DNA of 64,000 bases from Protea cynaroides (taxonomy: Eukaryota > Streptophyta > Magnoliopsida > Proteales > Proteaceae): positions 60,067,007-60,131,006 of the forward strand of contig CM053269.1 of NCBI GenBank assembly GCA_028583415.1, written 5' to 3'. Shown piece by piece: positions 1-11,907 of the stretch. The notes below the pieces were generated by a model. It had not been told where the DNA came from. It saw only the letters and a list, made by a program, of their open reading frames with translations, and searched no databases. Position 1 is the first letter of the stretch. Each line of letters begins with the position of its first letter. Made by a program: the position numbers and the translations under genes.

Positions 1-649
1 ATATGGATGGACATGAAATTAAAACTAGCTATGATTTTATGTAATACACTGTCACTCTTTATTGTCTTGTTTATGTAAATGGGGAATATGTGAGATGTTA
101 AGTTTGAAAACTTCATCTGGTGTTTGCTTGTCATCAGCTATGTGCCCTTCTCCATAGATGTTTTATAAGGTAAGGTTTTTTTTTTTTTAAATTAATATTG
201 AAGTAGTAATCTATGCAAAAATGAATTGTGATTTTTTTTAATCATAATATAAATCTTAGTCAATTATTTTTATGGTTTTTTTAATCTAAAATCATATGTT
301 ACTATTTATGCTTGAGAGAGTGCACCATAATATTTAAAGTACTAGTAAACAAGCATGGATATACATGGAATGTATACTCATACATAGGGTATTTAATTGA
401 ATTAGACCTTGAAATTTGTTTTTATAATGTGCTCTTGACCTATAATGTATTCCAATAATGCATACCAAACACTGCCCAATTTTTAATGGATTGGGATGTC
501 CTAATAGTGCCAGTACAAAAGGAACTAATACACAGGGCCAAGGAAAAGGTATTGGAATTTTCTACTTGTAATAAGGGTCTTTGAACCATCAGATGTGCGT
601 CAATCCCGGATAGGCTTGATGGGAGTCACCTTCTTGTTGTTGATGATGC
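1..649. other. Intergenic, no gene seen
   Basis: AT-rich sequence at the left edge of the window. I see no coding signal and no clear repeat until the MITE that begins at 650. Confidence 0.5.
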
Positions 650-813
650 TATTGGGATCCTCTGTAGTGAGACCACCCTGGCAGTGAGGATCTTATCCAC
701 TTAAAGTGGATCTGTGTGTATCCCAATGCAGTTTGAGTGGTTTGGAATACATGTCGATCCACTTTGTGTGGATTCTTGCTACATGATGGCCTCAGTACAG
801 AGGATCTTTATCT
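650..813. mobile_element. Foldback MITE with 11-bp target duplication
   Basis: The terminal inverted repeats share the core GATCCTCTGTA at the left and TACAGAGGATC at the right. The interior is also partly palindromic around the words AAGTGGAT and ATCCACTT. The element is flanked by GTTGATGATGC at 639-649 and again at 814-824. A duplication of that length is typical of Mutator-like elements, so a MULE-derived MITE is inferred. No coding capacity. A related copy lies near 10311-10446. Confidence 0.7.
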
Positions 814-824
814 GTTGATGATGC

Positions 825-984
825 ACTGTTGGCACTGAGTAGTATTCGGACCCAAATGAAATGACAAAACTGCATCCCTGTAAACTGAGGTTACATAATG
901 ATTCCCTTTAATGCAGTCATAGGATTCCCTTTTTACATTTAGACGGACCCAAAGGTATTAATGAGTGGGTTTTAACAGTATATT
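825..984. other. Intergenic spacer
   Basis: Short AT-rich spacer between the MITE and the tandem duplication. Nothing recognised. Confidence 0.4.
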
Positions 985-1325
985 GAATGCCATTAATGTT
1001 TAATGCTTACACTAGGTAATACCTTAATTATGTGCCCCAGGTCTATATGCCTGGATCCTCTCCAATGGTGGTTGGGCGGCCCAGTCAGGGATCCGATAGT
1101 CGAGACTCATTGGACGCACATCATACTGCATGGGACTACTCACCTAGAGAGTCTCAGCTGTTGGATCCCTCACTGAGCCGCCCAGCCGTTGGAGGGGATC
1201 CAAGCCTCTTGCCTTAACTCTTAAGAAATAGTTACCGAGCATACATGACAAAAGACTAGTGGATGGTGAAGTCCAAGTTAACACAAAATATCGTTGAAAC
1301 AAGAGTGAACTCAAAATGAGCAAAT

Positions 1326-1366
<41 letters not shown>

Positions 1367-2267
1367 TGAGTGGTTCTATTGCATGTGTCCATCAACGGGC
1401 TTGTGGAGATGGCGGATCATTCAATAAGAGACAAAAGAAGAGAGTGACAAAGAACAGGGTACTATTGTAGCTCCCACTCGGTGGTTCAAATAATTTGTTC
1501 CCATACAATAATCGAAACATGACATGTGACAGTAGAATGGATACATAGATTTTGTTATAGTATATATTGATAAGAAATAACAACACGAAGTCACTTAGAA
1601 TAAAATGAAGTAATATGAAAATAATAAATGGGAAAGCCTACTTTTACATCCTAACCATGCGAGTTCTACATTGATTTTCTCTTTTCCCTATTTTGTGGGA
1701 CATTTATCGTCGAAATGGATTCACATCGTCTCCTTCCAGTGATTCTGAGAGGACACGGCAACCTCATCTAGATGGTCAACACGTGGTTCTCGGATGAATC
1801 CGAGACCCACGTTCGAGCCAACACCCCCTATAGGTTTGGCTTGTCAGTTGGGTGTCGGCTTGAACGTAGGTCTTGGATTCACCGAAAATCACGTGTTGAC
1901 CATCCAAATGAGATTACCGCTGTCCTCCCAGAACCTCTGGGAGGAGAGGATGTGAATCCTTGGTGAAGGATAAAACTATCCTGTACTATGATTGGTATGG
2001 CGTGAAAGATTTCCTCTTAAAATCCTTTCCTATAATAAATATAAGGCCGATATAAGAGGCAATATATAGATCCCTTGCCCTAATGTTTAATATTTTTTTC
2101 CTCCTTAAATATTACAATAAATACATAAAAGTAACAAAATGTGATAAAAGAACAAATAGGAGAGGCTGTTGAGGGAAGATACTCGGATACCTATAGTGAC
2201 GTTGTGAAATGATTAAGGACAAGATGTTCATTTCACTACTCATGCGAGAGAACACCAAATATCTTAC
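985..2267. repeat. Tandem duplication, copy 1
   Basis: This block aligns with 2292-3295 at an offset of about 1310 bp. Shared landmarks are TAATGCTTACAC near 1001, the GGGCGGCCCAGTCA block, a TA microsatellite at about 1326-1366, TTGTACTATGATTGG-like text near 1980, and AACACCAAATATCTTA near 2251. This copy carries a foldback insertion at 1717-1959 that the other copy lacks. The small open frames inside are not conserved between copies, so I regard it as non-coding. Confidence 0.75.
1717..1959. mobile_element. Foldback MITE inserted in duplication copy 1
   Basis: The two halves are long imperfect inverted repeats of more than 100 bp. The left half begins GGATTCACATC, and the right half ends in the complement GATGTGAATCC. 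The words GGTCAACACGTG and CACGTGTTGACC pair near the centre. The equivalent site in copy 2 (about 3010-3020) lacks it, giving a natural empty site. I could not identify a clear target duplication. Confidence 0.7.
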
Positions 2268-2291
2268 ATCCGATTGAGAACACCAAAGCAT

Positions 2292-2627
2292 ATTAATTGC
2301 GATTAATTTTTAATGCTTACACTTGATAATACCTTAATTATGAGCCCCAATAAGCCCCAAGTCTCTACGCCCGGATCCTCTCCTATGGTTGGGCGGCCCA
2401 GTCAAGGATCCAATGGCCAAGACTTATTGGGCGCACATCCCATGCACGGGACTACTCACCTTGAGAGTCTCAGATCCCTCACTGAGCCACCCAACCTTTG
2501 AAGAAGATCCCAGCTTCTTGCCTTAACCCTTAAGAAATCGTTGACTGCTCATACATGACCAAAGACGAGTGGATCATGAAGTCTAAGTCAACACAAAATA
2601 TCGTTGAGACGAGTATAAACACAAAAT

Positions 2628-2677
<50 letters not shown>

Positions 2678-3295
2678 AATGGTTCTGTTGCGTGCAGCCA
2701 TCAATGAGCATGGAGATGGTGGAACATTCAATAGGAGACCAAAGAGGAGAGAAACAAAGAATGAAATACTTCTGTAGCTCCTACTCGGCGGTTCAAATAA
2801 TTTGTTCCCATAAAAGAATTCGAACATGACATGTGATAATAGGACCGATACATAGATTGTCTTCTAATTTATAATGATCGAGAAATAACAATGCGAAGTC
2901 GCCTAGAATAAAAATAAATAATATGAAAATAATAAATGGGAAAACTTATTTTTCACATCCTAACCATGTGAATTCTACATCGATTTTCTCTCTTTCCTGA
3001 CCTTATGGGACCTTTACTATAAAACCATTCTTGTACTATGATTGGTATGACATGAGAGATTTCTTATAATGTCGGCATGGAAAATCTTTTTCTATAATAA
3101 ATCTAAGGCCAATATAAGCGGCAGTCTATATATCCCTTGCCTTAAATATTGAAAAAGATATTTTTCTTACTTAAGATTATAATAAATACATTAGGGAGAA
3201 GTGGTAGAGAGAGATACCTATACTGATGTTGTGAAAGGATTAAGGACAAGATCATCATTTCACTATCCATGCTAAAGAACACCAAATATCTTAGA
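2292..3295. repeat. Tandem duplication, copy 2
   Basis: Diverged second copy of 985-2267 without the foldback insertion. It has its own TA microsatellite at about 2628-2674. No protein-coding signal. Confidence 0.75.
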
Positions 3296-3588
3296 CATGG
3301 GGCAAAAGGTAACATAACGTGATAAAAAGACTGTGTTCTCTTGAGTATCCATGCTGCCATGAAATACAGTGAGAGTTCATGATTTGAGCCGGTTAGATCA
3401 TGGTTTAAGTAATCCGCATTGGATTCATTCGTATTGATTTTGAACCTGATCGATTTTTCATCCCTGATTCACATTACAATCATATTTTAATCATATTATA
3501 TATAAATTTAGGGTCATGGGTTTTTTTTTCGATAGATCATTAAAATGATCCAATCTGGGTTGGATCAGATAATCAACGTGGGATAGAA
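3296..3588. other. Intergenic spacer
   Basis: AT-rich sequence with nothing recognised. Its right end holds the left target duplication of the next element. Confidence 0.4.
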
Positions 3589-3746
3589 GGAAAAAGATCA
3601 TCTCCAGTCCGTCCAATCGTCCAGTCGTGGACGGACGGATTAAATTTAAAGGACACGCCCCCCATGTATTGATATGTGTGTCCTTTTAATCCAGTCTGTC
3701 GAATCCACAATTGGATTACTGGACGGATTGGAGACGATCCAAATCC
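3589..3746. mobile_element. Mutator-like MITE with 9-bp target duplication
   Basis: A 158-bp foldback element. The left end GGAAAAAGATCATCTCC pairs with the complement of the right end (GGATTTGGATCGTCTCC). It is flanked by GGGATAGAA at 3580-3588 and 3747-3755. The centre contains CCCCATGTATTG, shared with the element at 58533-58679, so the two probably belong to one family. The superfamily is inferred from the duplication length. Confidence 0.75.
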
Positions 3747-3755
3747 GGGATAGAA

Positions 3756-4126
3756 ATCTTTTTCTGTCATCGAAGAGGCGTCAGTCGTAATCGTACAATT
3801 GGCATGCATCTGGCACTTATATTGAGATATCGGGATGCACGGCAGATGCACTCCAACCGTAAGATCACGACTGATGCAACTGTTGACAGGAGACGATATG
3901 TATCCGTTGGATACCTGGATTTAGTACCTTGGGAGTTGGGATAGATTAAACCTCATCGACACCTGATAGACTTGCCGTGGGATGAGCAAAAACGCGGTTG
4001 TCAGTTCACAGACGGTCCATCAAACAAACGCCAGGTAAGCAATGTCGATTAACCTTTTGTTTTTAATTTCCCATTTTTCATCTATTTCTTCTCATTTTTC
4101 TTCTCCATCTGGTAGGACTCGCTGCC
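3756..4126. other. Upstream region of the PLAC8 gene
   Basis: About 370 bp between the MITE and the start codon. It should hold the promoter and 5' UTR, with pyrimidine-rich text just before the ATG at about 4080-4110. I cannot place a transcription start. Confidence 0.35.
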
Positions 4127-7100
4127 ATGGCTAATCCAGAAGAATCGAGCCCTCTTATTGCTAGCCGAGACGATGGAAATGGGAACGCCAGTGGCGGTGA
4201 GAAAGAGTCGAAATCTGTGCCTGTGGAATCAGGGCTGATAGGTGGTGTTGGAGTTGGATGGACTGCCGATGGGCTGCCGTTAGGCCACGGAAGCGTTGTG
4301 GGGGAGCCCTTGGCTCGTGGTCGTTGGGATTCGTCTCTTTTTGCTTGCCTCGGCCGGAATGATGAGTTCTGCAGTAGTGACCTTGAAGTCTGTAAGTTTT
4401 TTTGTACTTCCTTCCTGTTGATTATGGGGATCAAATTGTGATGAATTGTCTACTGGATGGTATTTGAATTCCAATAACTTATATGATAAATTGTCAGTCA
4501 GATCGTTACTCCGTTTTTTTTTTCTCTATTTCTTTATAGGTTTGAAGAAGCATTTCCGGTTATTGTAATCTGATGATTGTTTGTTGCTCAAATTGGCAGT
4601 TAAAATTTGTCATCTTGGTTTTATTTGCAAAAGTAATACGCGTACAGTGAAGTTGTTTATGGTGGGGCTAAGACCTGGAGTCTGATATCAATTCAATTCG
4701 TTCCCCAGAGATCAATTGATCACTTCATCTGTTAACCATTAGGAGGAATAAAGAAGGCGGCGGCAGCCGTTTTCAAGAACAACCCACTCCCCCTTTACTG
4801 AATGATTAATTTATTAACATTAGGCTAAAAGTGGATCTCTAAGTTCCTTCAGTTTTCTTCCTGAGGAATATTAACACCTCCCCCTTTCATCTCTGATTGG
4901 TTTTACCCCCAATATTGACTAAGGATGTCCCCAAATTCATAATTCCTGCGGGCTTGTGTTCCGAATTCATGGGCCAAAGTTACGAGATGTCTGTCTTATA
5001 AAAAAATCTTCCATATCTCTGTACTTTCTGTATTTTTGTATGCAAACAAGTTTATCCATTGGCAATCAAGCCTCGATAAACCACCTGAGCTCCTGCCTTT
5101 GCTCACGGGCCACAAATTTGGTGGCAATCTTATTCGTTGGTACTTGTTGTATCACCTGATATTAAATTGAAGTTCAGATTTCAGAATCTTGATATTAAAT
5201 TTAAGGGCGAATAACTAACTTATTTCCTATTATTTTTATCATGCTTGCGGATCACTCTTTCTGGACTGCAAGGTTTAGGATCGCTGATACTTTATTTTTT
5301 AATTGACGATAAGTAGTATTCCAACTTATGTATTTGTATTTCAGACTATGTAATTTCCAGCTGCTGAGCTACTAAAAGGTTCTTATATCTCATTGTTTTC
5401 ATTGCATTCTTCCTACGTTCATTGCTCTCTCATAAACTGACAAGCTGTAATCTGGCTAGGTCTCCTTGGAAGTGTTGCCCCTTGTATGCTGTATGGAAGC
5501 AATGTTGAGAGAATAGGCTCTGCTCCAGGGGCTTTTTTGAATAATTGCTTTCCTTACACTGCCCTTTACCTGCTTGGAAATTCCCTTTTTGGTTGGAATT
5601 GCCTGGCGCCCTGGTTTACATATCACAGCCGAACTGCCATCCGCCGTAAATTCAATCTCGAGGCAAGTTATTTTGTTAACTTTTCTTGTGATCTCTTCTT
5701 TGATTAGTGTTTATTTCCCCGTCTGATGGTTCAGATTTTCTGTTGCAGTTTGAGTTTCTTTTTCATTCTTTGTTTGTTTCTGTTTAGAGCTTTTGAGTAT
5801 ATGAAATATTAATGACTTATCCTTTTGTCTTAAGATTAGTAAATTGTCTTATATTAATTTTTTTTTTGATAGGTTAGATCACTTTTTTTGATAGGTAAAT
5901 TGTCTTAAATATTGATTACTGACTAGGGTAAGTGATCTAGAATGTTGATTTACCTTCTACCATTTCTCTTGCCTTTGTTTCTAAACAAGTATTTCACTTT
6001 GAGTTGCATCACTTAAACACCTACCACTACTGCACACATTTTTTTTGATACTTTAAATAACGTTACATCTACTGCACGCATTATTAGGGCTGGTTGGTAG
6101 GCCCATAATGTTGCACCACCAACTTATGCTGTACCAGTGGTTTGTGTTAGCGAGGAGGGTTCTTATTACTTTGTAAGGGGGTGGAATTTGAAATTGTAAT
6201 TTTTTTTTGGCTGTGGGGTTTTTGAAACTGGCCTAACTGCTTTTGTTTTGTTTCTTAATTTTTTATTATTGTTATTTATTTATGTTCCAGTTATGAAGGA
6301 ATTAGAAAGTCATGGTAGGAGAAGGGAAGTAGGCTATTTCCTTCTAACTTTGTGAGAACAATCTGGCCTAGAAAAGATGATTGAATTTATAAGAAAATTT
6401 CATGTGGAGAATATTCTGATTGATGAATCATGTGACCAGAGTTCGATTTCTAAGAAACTGTTAACAAGATCTACGGTAAGGATGAATAGATCAAATTTTT
6501 TGCATATTTTTGAAGTGGTTCATCTCGTTTGAAAGTGGAAGGAGTAAAGGTTTTGCTGATTGTGAGAGTATTCCGCATACCTTGGGCAATTTCTATGATG
6601 ACCATGACTAACAGAATTCAATGCTGCCTACGATTTGGAGGGGGGTGGAGGATGTTTTATTGTGCTCTGAAAGTGGATGGGCTTCCAATCAAAGAGATAT
6701 AATTACCATTGAGTCCTAACTCCTATGGTCTATCGTCTATTTCTAATTTTAGATAACTTTGACGGGTAAGCACCGATTTCAAGTGATTCTGAAAGTGGGA
6801 GTGCAAAATCCTGAGATTCTAGTCAGTTGAATAGAGTTAAGATGATAAAATCGAAACATCAGAAGAAAGGAAAAAGTAAGTGGAGCAACCAGAATCTTAT
6901 GAAGGAGAATAATTAAAGAACATGCTCAGCAAATCATGATTACCTCTACTAAATGTTTATGATTTGATGATTCTGTAGAATATAATTCCGAGGTCAATCA
7001 GAATATTGTGGTTGAAAATATTGAAGAAATTTTGTAGAAGCTTATTCGTGAAAAATAAATAAATAAATCGAGGAAGTTTTATTCATTCGAATGAAAACAA

Positions 7101-9899
7101 AGATGAAGCTTCATTACGTCCAGCAGCTCCGAGCATGTATGGAACTAGATTTTGATGAGATGGAGCAATTTAATAGTGATGCACTGCTAGGTCACATGGA
7201 TTTTTTCGTTTCAGAGAAATAATAGTGTGTTTGTGTAGTTGGTTGTGCACAAAATTAAGTATGCAGTTTCGATGAGAACTGTTTTTTGGGGGCCACTCCT
7301 TAGGGGCCAAATGGGGTTTTTCTTGGATGATGGAATCCATGTAGAATTGAAGAACATTATAAACTGTGATTAGCTATTTGGTTTCTGAACTTTTTCTTTT
7401 TAATAGTGCTTTATTTGCTAGACTGTTTCTTCTAGTTTGTGTTTAGCAGTTTTCATTTGGGCTTGGGTATGGGCCTTTCAAGTTTAGTGCTATTGTGAAC
7501 TGAATTTGGGGGATTGTTTACTATTATTCTTTTCTGATTGCTTCTTTTTCTAGTTTTTAAAATCTAGTGTAAAGGTAAAAAGTATTCCCATTAATTTTAC
7601 CATTTCTTGTTTTGATCAAAACTGGCCTCTTTTGCTTGACTCCTTGACTAAGTGTCGTTGGAGAGGTTTTTCATTTTTTAAACATACTTAAGATCTTCTA
7701 AATATGTTGTGAATTTTTTTTTATTTTTTTTTTGGGTTGGGGGGGGGGAGGGGGGAGCTGGTAGGTATAATTTTTATTGGGATCCTGTCTTTAGAGTTCT
7801 AATTTTAACTAGGAGTCCAAAATAGGTAATAAACAACATTTGCATATTGCTTGATCTGGTTGAGAGTCATAATGTGCAACAAATAGAGCTGCATGGGCTG
7901 TCCCCTTGACTTTTAAATATAGCATTCGTGTGTTTCATCAAATAGTTGAATATTCTTCTTGCAAATACAATCGTCTTTTAGTATAACTCTAGATCTTAAT
8001 GACTTCAGTTTTCCTCTTGGGGCATTGGATTTTGAAAGCACTGTGGGTGGTTTCTGTGAAGCTGTTTTTATTTTGCAAACTAGCTCCTTTTCTTCTGCAA
8101 AGTAGGATTAAGAAAAGCCAACTAATTTGCTTAAGGATTTACCCAAAAGAGAATTTCAATTGGAACAGCCCTTCAGATCTAATTACCAAAATACATAACT
8201 ATTTTCCAGAAGATTTGAGGTAACTATACCAAGTAGTAAATAGTTTCTAACACCAAAATCAACTTCAATTTCTGACAACCAGGACCCACTTAAAAATTTC
8301 CAGTAATTTATTGAAGCATTCAATCACTATGAAAATATAGGTTATTGAAATCAAAACTCTGCCTTCTTAAAATAAAACATTAAATGATTCAAAGGGCGTC
8401 CAGATAAATTATAAAAAAAATCCTGAAAATCTGTTGTATACACAACGGCCAGCAACATAATTGAATTTAGATCCAGCTTCAAGCCACATAGTAACAAAGA
8501 TCTAGTACTACTTGTATCGTAGTTGCAAGTATGCAAGTAGTTTCAGTGCCAATAATATTTGAATGGAAGGACTGATTGGAGTGGGTTCTAGGCTTTGGTC
8601 CAGGAATCCAGGTACTGTCCTTTTCCGAGAGCTCGGAGAATTATCTATTCTCAATTCTAGCAGGTAGAAATGATGGGGGTCCTTTCTGTTCAGACTTCAA
8701 GATGAACAACCTAACGTAAAACGAGGCCAGAACTGCCTAAGAAAATTACTAGATCGCGGACCTGAAACTTGTACTTCCAGAATAACGCTTTCACTGGATG
8801 ATCAATTAAAGATGCCTAGCTTCTGATCAAATCAACAAACTAGAAAATGTATGAACTTGTGGTAGAATACAGGGACGTAGAATACAGGGACTCGAGGTTT
8901 TGAATGAGGAGGATAAGATGAAACAAAAGGGAAATTCTTGGTTTGTCATGAGCAGAAATATGGTTGCTCATCGAACCGCATAGAAAGAGAAGCCTTTTCG
9001 CTACTCCATAGAGGGTTAACCATATTTAATTGTAAGAATAAGATTTGACTGCTGAACGACTGAATGCCTAGCCCTACTTCCTAAAAAAGTGGAACTCAAA
9101 TCCCAGAAGAAACCTACACTTGGGCCACCCTTTATATATATTGAATCAAATGACCAAAAGGTTCACTTCTTTAGGCCAAAAATGCTAGACCCAAGCTGAT
9201 GACTAAAGCCCATTACCCAATAAAAATAAAATGCATGATTCAACAGTATCTTGACTGGCTTCTGTACTTTTTTTTGGGGTAAATGACTGGCTTATGTACT
9301 TACTTTTGCAGAATTCCGTGTTTTATTTTTCTAAAATTGTATTAGTGCAATTAGCACCCTGCCAGACATCAATTTAGTCCAAATACAATCATTTTATTTA
9401 TCATTGAGTCCTTAATTCACAAACAACAAAACTTGGAGAAAATTCAACTTTAATATTCAACAAATGTGCACTGATACAAGATTCTGGTGTTGAGCTATAC
9501 ATGCACATCAAAGCACTCTATTAATTGATTCTTTTACGTAGATCTTGACAAAGAAAATAAAGATGATGTATTTTTGGTTGATGTACCAACTTCCCATAAA
9601 TTCATGGAGAGACCTAAGAAATTAATCTGTCTTCACTGTTTCAATTGTGAAAACAGGGTAGCTGTGAGGCATTATCCAGATCATGTGGGTGCTGTGGAAG
9701 TTTCATAGAGGATAACGAGCAACGAGAACATTGGGAGGCAGCTTGTGACTTTGTAACTCATTTCCTCTGTCACACGTGTTCCCTCTGTCAGGAAGGACGA
9801 GAGCTTCGCCGCAGGCTTCCTCATCCTGGGTTCAATGGTCTACCTGTGTTGGTCATGATACCTCCCATGGAACAGACAATGGGCCGTTTAGGGGCCTGA
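4127..9899 (+). CDS. PLAC8 family protein (cell number regulator 8-like)
   Basis: Three exons, 4127-4391, 5460-5662 and 9657-9899, join in frame to 711 nt (236 aa). The N-terminus is hydrophilic and begins MANPEESSPL. The Cys-rich PLAC8 region follows, with SLFACLGRNDEFCSSD, the family motif in the form CLLGSVAPC (residues about 88-96), a hydrophobic stretch ALYLLGNSLFGWNCLAPW, and the Cys-rich tail SCGCCGSF and CHTCSLCQEGRELRRRL. PLAC8/CNR proteins are small membrane-associated proteins linked in plants to organ size and metal handling; the role of this one is unknown. Length fits maize CNR8-like proteins. Intron 1 is GT-AG. Intron 2 starts GCAAGT after CTCGAG, a consensus GC-AG intron of 4.0 kb. 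No lesion is visible, so it is probably functional. The N-terminal Met agrees with recalled homologues. Confidence 0.93.
4392..5459. other. Intron 1 of the PLAC8 gene
   Basis: A 1.07-kb GT-AG intron, AT-rich. No repeat or nested gene recognised. Confidence 0.6.
5663..9656. other. Intron 2 (GC-AG) of the PLAC8 gene
   Basis: A 4.0-kb intron with a GC donor (AG before GCAAGT) and an AAACAG acceptor. Around 7738-7760 there is a G-rich tract. The part at about 6300-7250 has a less AT-skewed, broken-ORF texture that could be old transposon sequence, but I could not assign it. Otherwise nothing recognised. Confidence 0.6.
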
Positions 9900-10310
9900 G
9901 ATCATTCTGCTTGTTCGTGGTATCTTCTAGCCTGTCTATACTTCTATCACTGATATGTGGTAGTTTAAATTGTTGTTGTGTTGTAATGTCCACTGTTTAA
10001 GAGGATTTGGGCTTGTTTTGCTTCATTGCTTGGCCAAGCTAAAATAAGATTTGTTATTGTAGGAGATTTGCTTACTAACGTGATTTATATATTCTACTTC
10101 TATGTCAAACATACGTTTCTTATGTCTTCTCTCATGTGATGAATGCGAATGAGCAGGAAGAGACAGCCTCTCCTAGTCCCACTTACACTTGTGCAGTATG
10201 AAGGATACCTAGGTTCTTCACTCACATGTCAAACTTCAGCCTAAAGGAATTCCCGAAAGTGGCAAAACTTCTACCCACATGGCACACCCAATGGTGGACC
10301 TTTAGAAAGA
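9900..10310. other. 3' flank of the PLAC8 gene
   Basis: Likely 3' UTR just after the stop at 9897-9899, then intergenic sequence. No gene seen. Confidence 0.4.
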
Positions 10311-10446
10311 TCCGGGATCCTCTGTAATGACTCCCAAGCAGCAATGAGGATTCCAACCATTCATAGTGCATCGGGGACATATAGATGCACTATGTGTGAC
10401 TGGGATCCTCACTGCTATTTGACAGCTAAACAGAGGATCTTTATTG
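10311..10446. mobile_element. Foldback MITE, second copy of the 650-813 family
   Basis: GGGATCCTCTGTAATGA at the left pairs with AACAGAGGATC at the right. The interior has the palindromic words ATAGTGCAT and ATGCACTAT. The flanks TTAGAAAG and TTAGAAAA may be a decayed target duplication. No coding capacity. Confidence 0.6.
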
Positions 10447-11207
10447 CTTTATTAGAAAAGCCCTATCTATACCCTAGCTTTCTCCCTTCATTCTTTATAC
10501 CTTATTTTACTCCCACGTGACATTTTCAAACAAGGATAAGGAGTCGATGCGCGCTTTTGTTTCTGAGGTTGTGTTTGGTAATATTTTTGTGACTATTAGA
10601 TAAAGCTTTTAAGAACAAGCTTTTAAGAACAGCAAGCTAATCAATGCAGCGCAACAATTTGCTACATGACAAATTGGATGGGACTTAAATTTTGCCGTGT
10701 AGATTCCCACATCTCTAATTCATATGTAAAATGTAAGTCTAAGCAGAGTTTGCCAAGTGGTAACATAGACATTTGAAAATTTAGGATCATGGGAAAATGC
10801 ACAATAGCAGCCGGAGTAATAAGCATGCATGGGCATACATGACGGGATACATGTCAATACTGAGAGCATTAATTGAAGGGACTAATCTAAAAAATCTTAC
10901 ATAAAAAATCTTATGTCTATCCAACAGTCAAATTGCCACAATTTTAATACAAGGCTTTGATAAGCTTATCAATACCAGCCCGTCCATTGAATTCTTCTTC
11001 CCTCATCAGAAGGGTTCTTCGTGACATCGATCCAGAGTCAAATCTTACTGATATTGTGCATTGGTGTTCATGAGATCGGCATAAATCCTAAACCCTCTTA
11101 ACCCAAATATTAATAATACTTATTTTTTTTGTATTGAAGGTTACCATGATAGCCCAATGACTGCAGACAAAAAAAAATCTGTTTCAATCAATAGGGTGTT
11201 GATACAG
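10447..11207. other. Intergenic, no gene seen
   Basis: AT-rich spacer with a short tandem repeat of AAGCTTTTAAGAACA near 10603-10632. Nothing else recognised. Confidence 0.4.
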
Positions 11208-11456
11208 TATTCAAATCTTCTCCTCCCGGGTTTGGGAGGAGGGGCGACTCCCATTAACCAATGCCTGACACGTGGGGTGTCAATTGGATCCTAACCCTCC
11301 ATCCGAGTCGATGTATAAGGCGACACCCCTTGTCGGCTAACCTTATCGATTCAAATGGACAGTTTAGATCCAACTGATATCCAAATGTCAGACATCAATT
11401 GCTGGGAATCACCTTCCTCCAGATCCTGAACCCTTGGAAAGAGAGGATTTAGATCC
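11208..11456. mobile_element. Diverged foldback MITE
   Basis: The left part reads TTCAAATCTTCTCCTCCC. The complement of the right part reads TCTAAATCCTCTCTTTCC. GGTGTCAATTGGATCC pairs imperfectly with GGATCCAACTGATATCC-like text across a short loop. The target duplication is not clear. General organisation resembles the foldback at 1717-1959. Confidence 0.5.
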
Positions 11457-11907
11457 GTTAATTCAGGGCAGTGTTCAATAAAACAGATCCCATAAAAAAT
11501 AGTTTGAAAACAAAAATGCAAAGCTGAAAATAGAAGGAGTTTGAGACATGAGAGTGACAGATAATTTTTAAGTGGCCTGCCGTGTCCTATGTATCACATA
11601 GTGCCACATGGCAAAGGTAGGCTTTCTTAGGAACTCGTCATAAAACAATAAATAATCTATCTGGCATGTAACGGACGCCACATGGCATCACAAATATCCA
11701 TTTACTGTGGGTCCCACGGGATAGTAGGTGCTTCCGTATTGCATGCCATACACCTAAGTATACCTTGTGGATCCGGATATTGGGCTGGTAGCCGGGCGCC
11801 CGGGCCAGGTAAGGCGGTAGACAGGTCCCTTTATTTTATTGAGGGTCTGTTCGTTGAAGGGAAATCGAATAACGGTTTTCTTCCGCTCTCGCTCACTCTG
11901 TTGGTTT
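11457..11907. promoter_or_regulatory. Upstream region of the TFIIF-beta gene
   Basis: Promoter and 5' UTR should lie here, from position alone. The open frame continues upstream of the chosen Met without homology. A TTTATTTTATTG stretch at 11830-11841 could be core-promoter sequence, but this is only a guess. Confidence 0.3.

Noticed and set aside
3960..4126. Possible 5' UTR intron donor (CCAG/GTAAGC near 4032)
   Set aside because: The donor looks good, but no acceptor can be chosen without transcript data, so no 5' UTR intron is called.
4078..4434. 118-aa minus-strand frame opposite PLAC8 exon 1
   Set aside because: It is a shadow of the real exon on the plus strand, with no homology of its own.
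6300..7250. Retroelement gag-like region in PLAC8 intron 2
   Set aside because: The composition hints at old coding DNA, but I could not match any domain in any frame.
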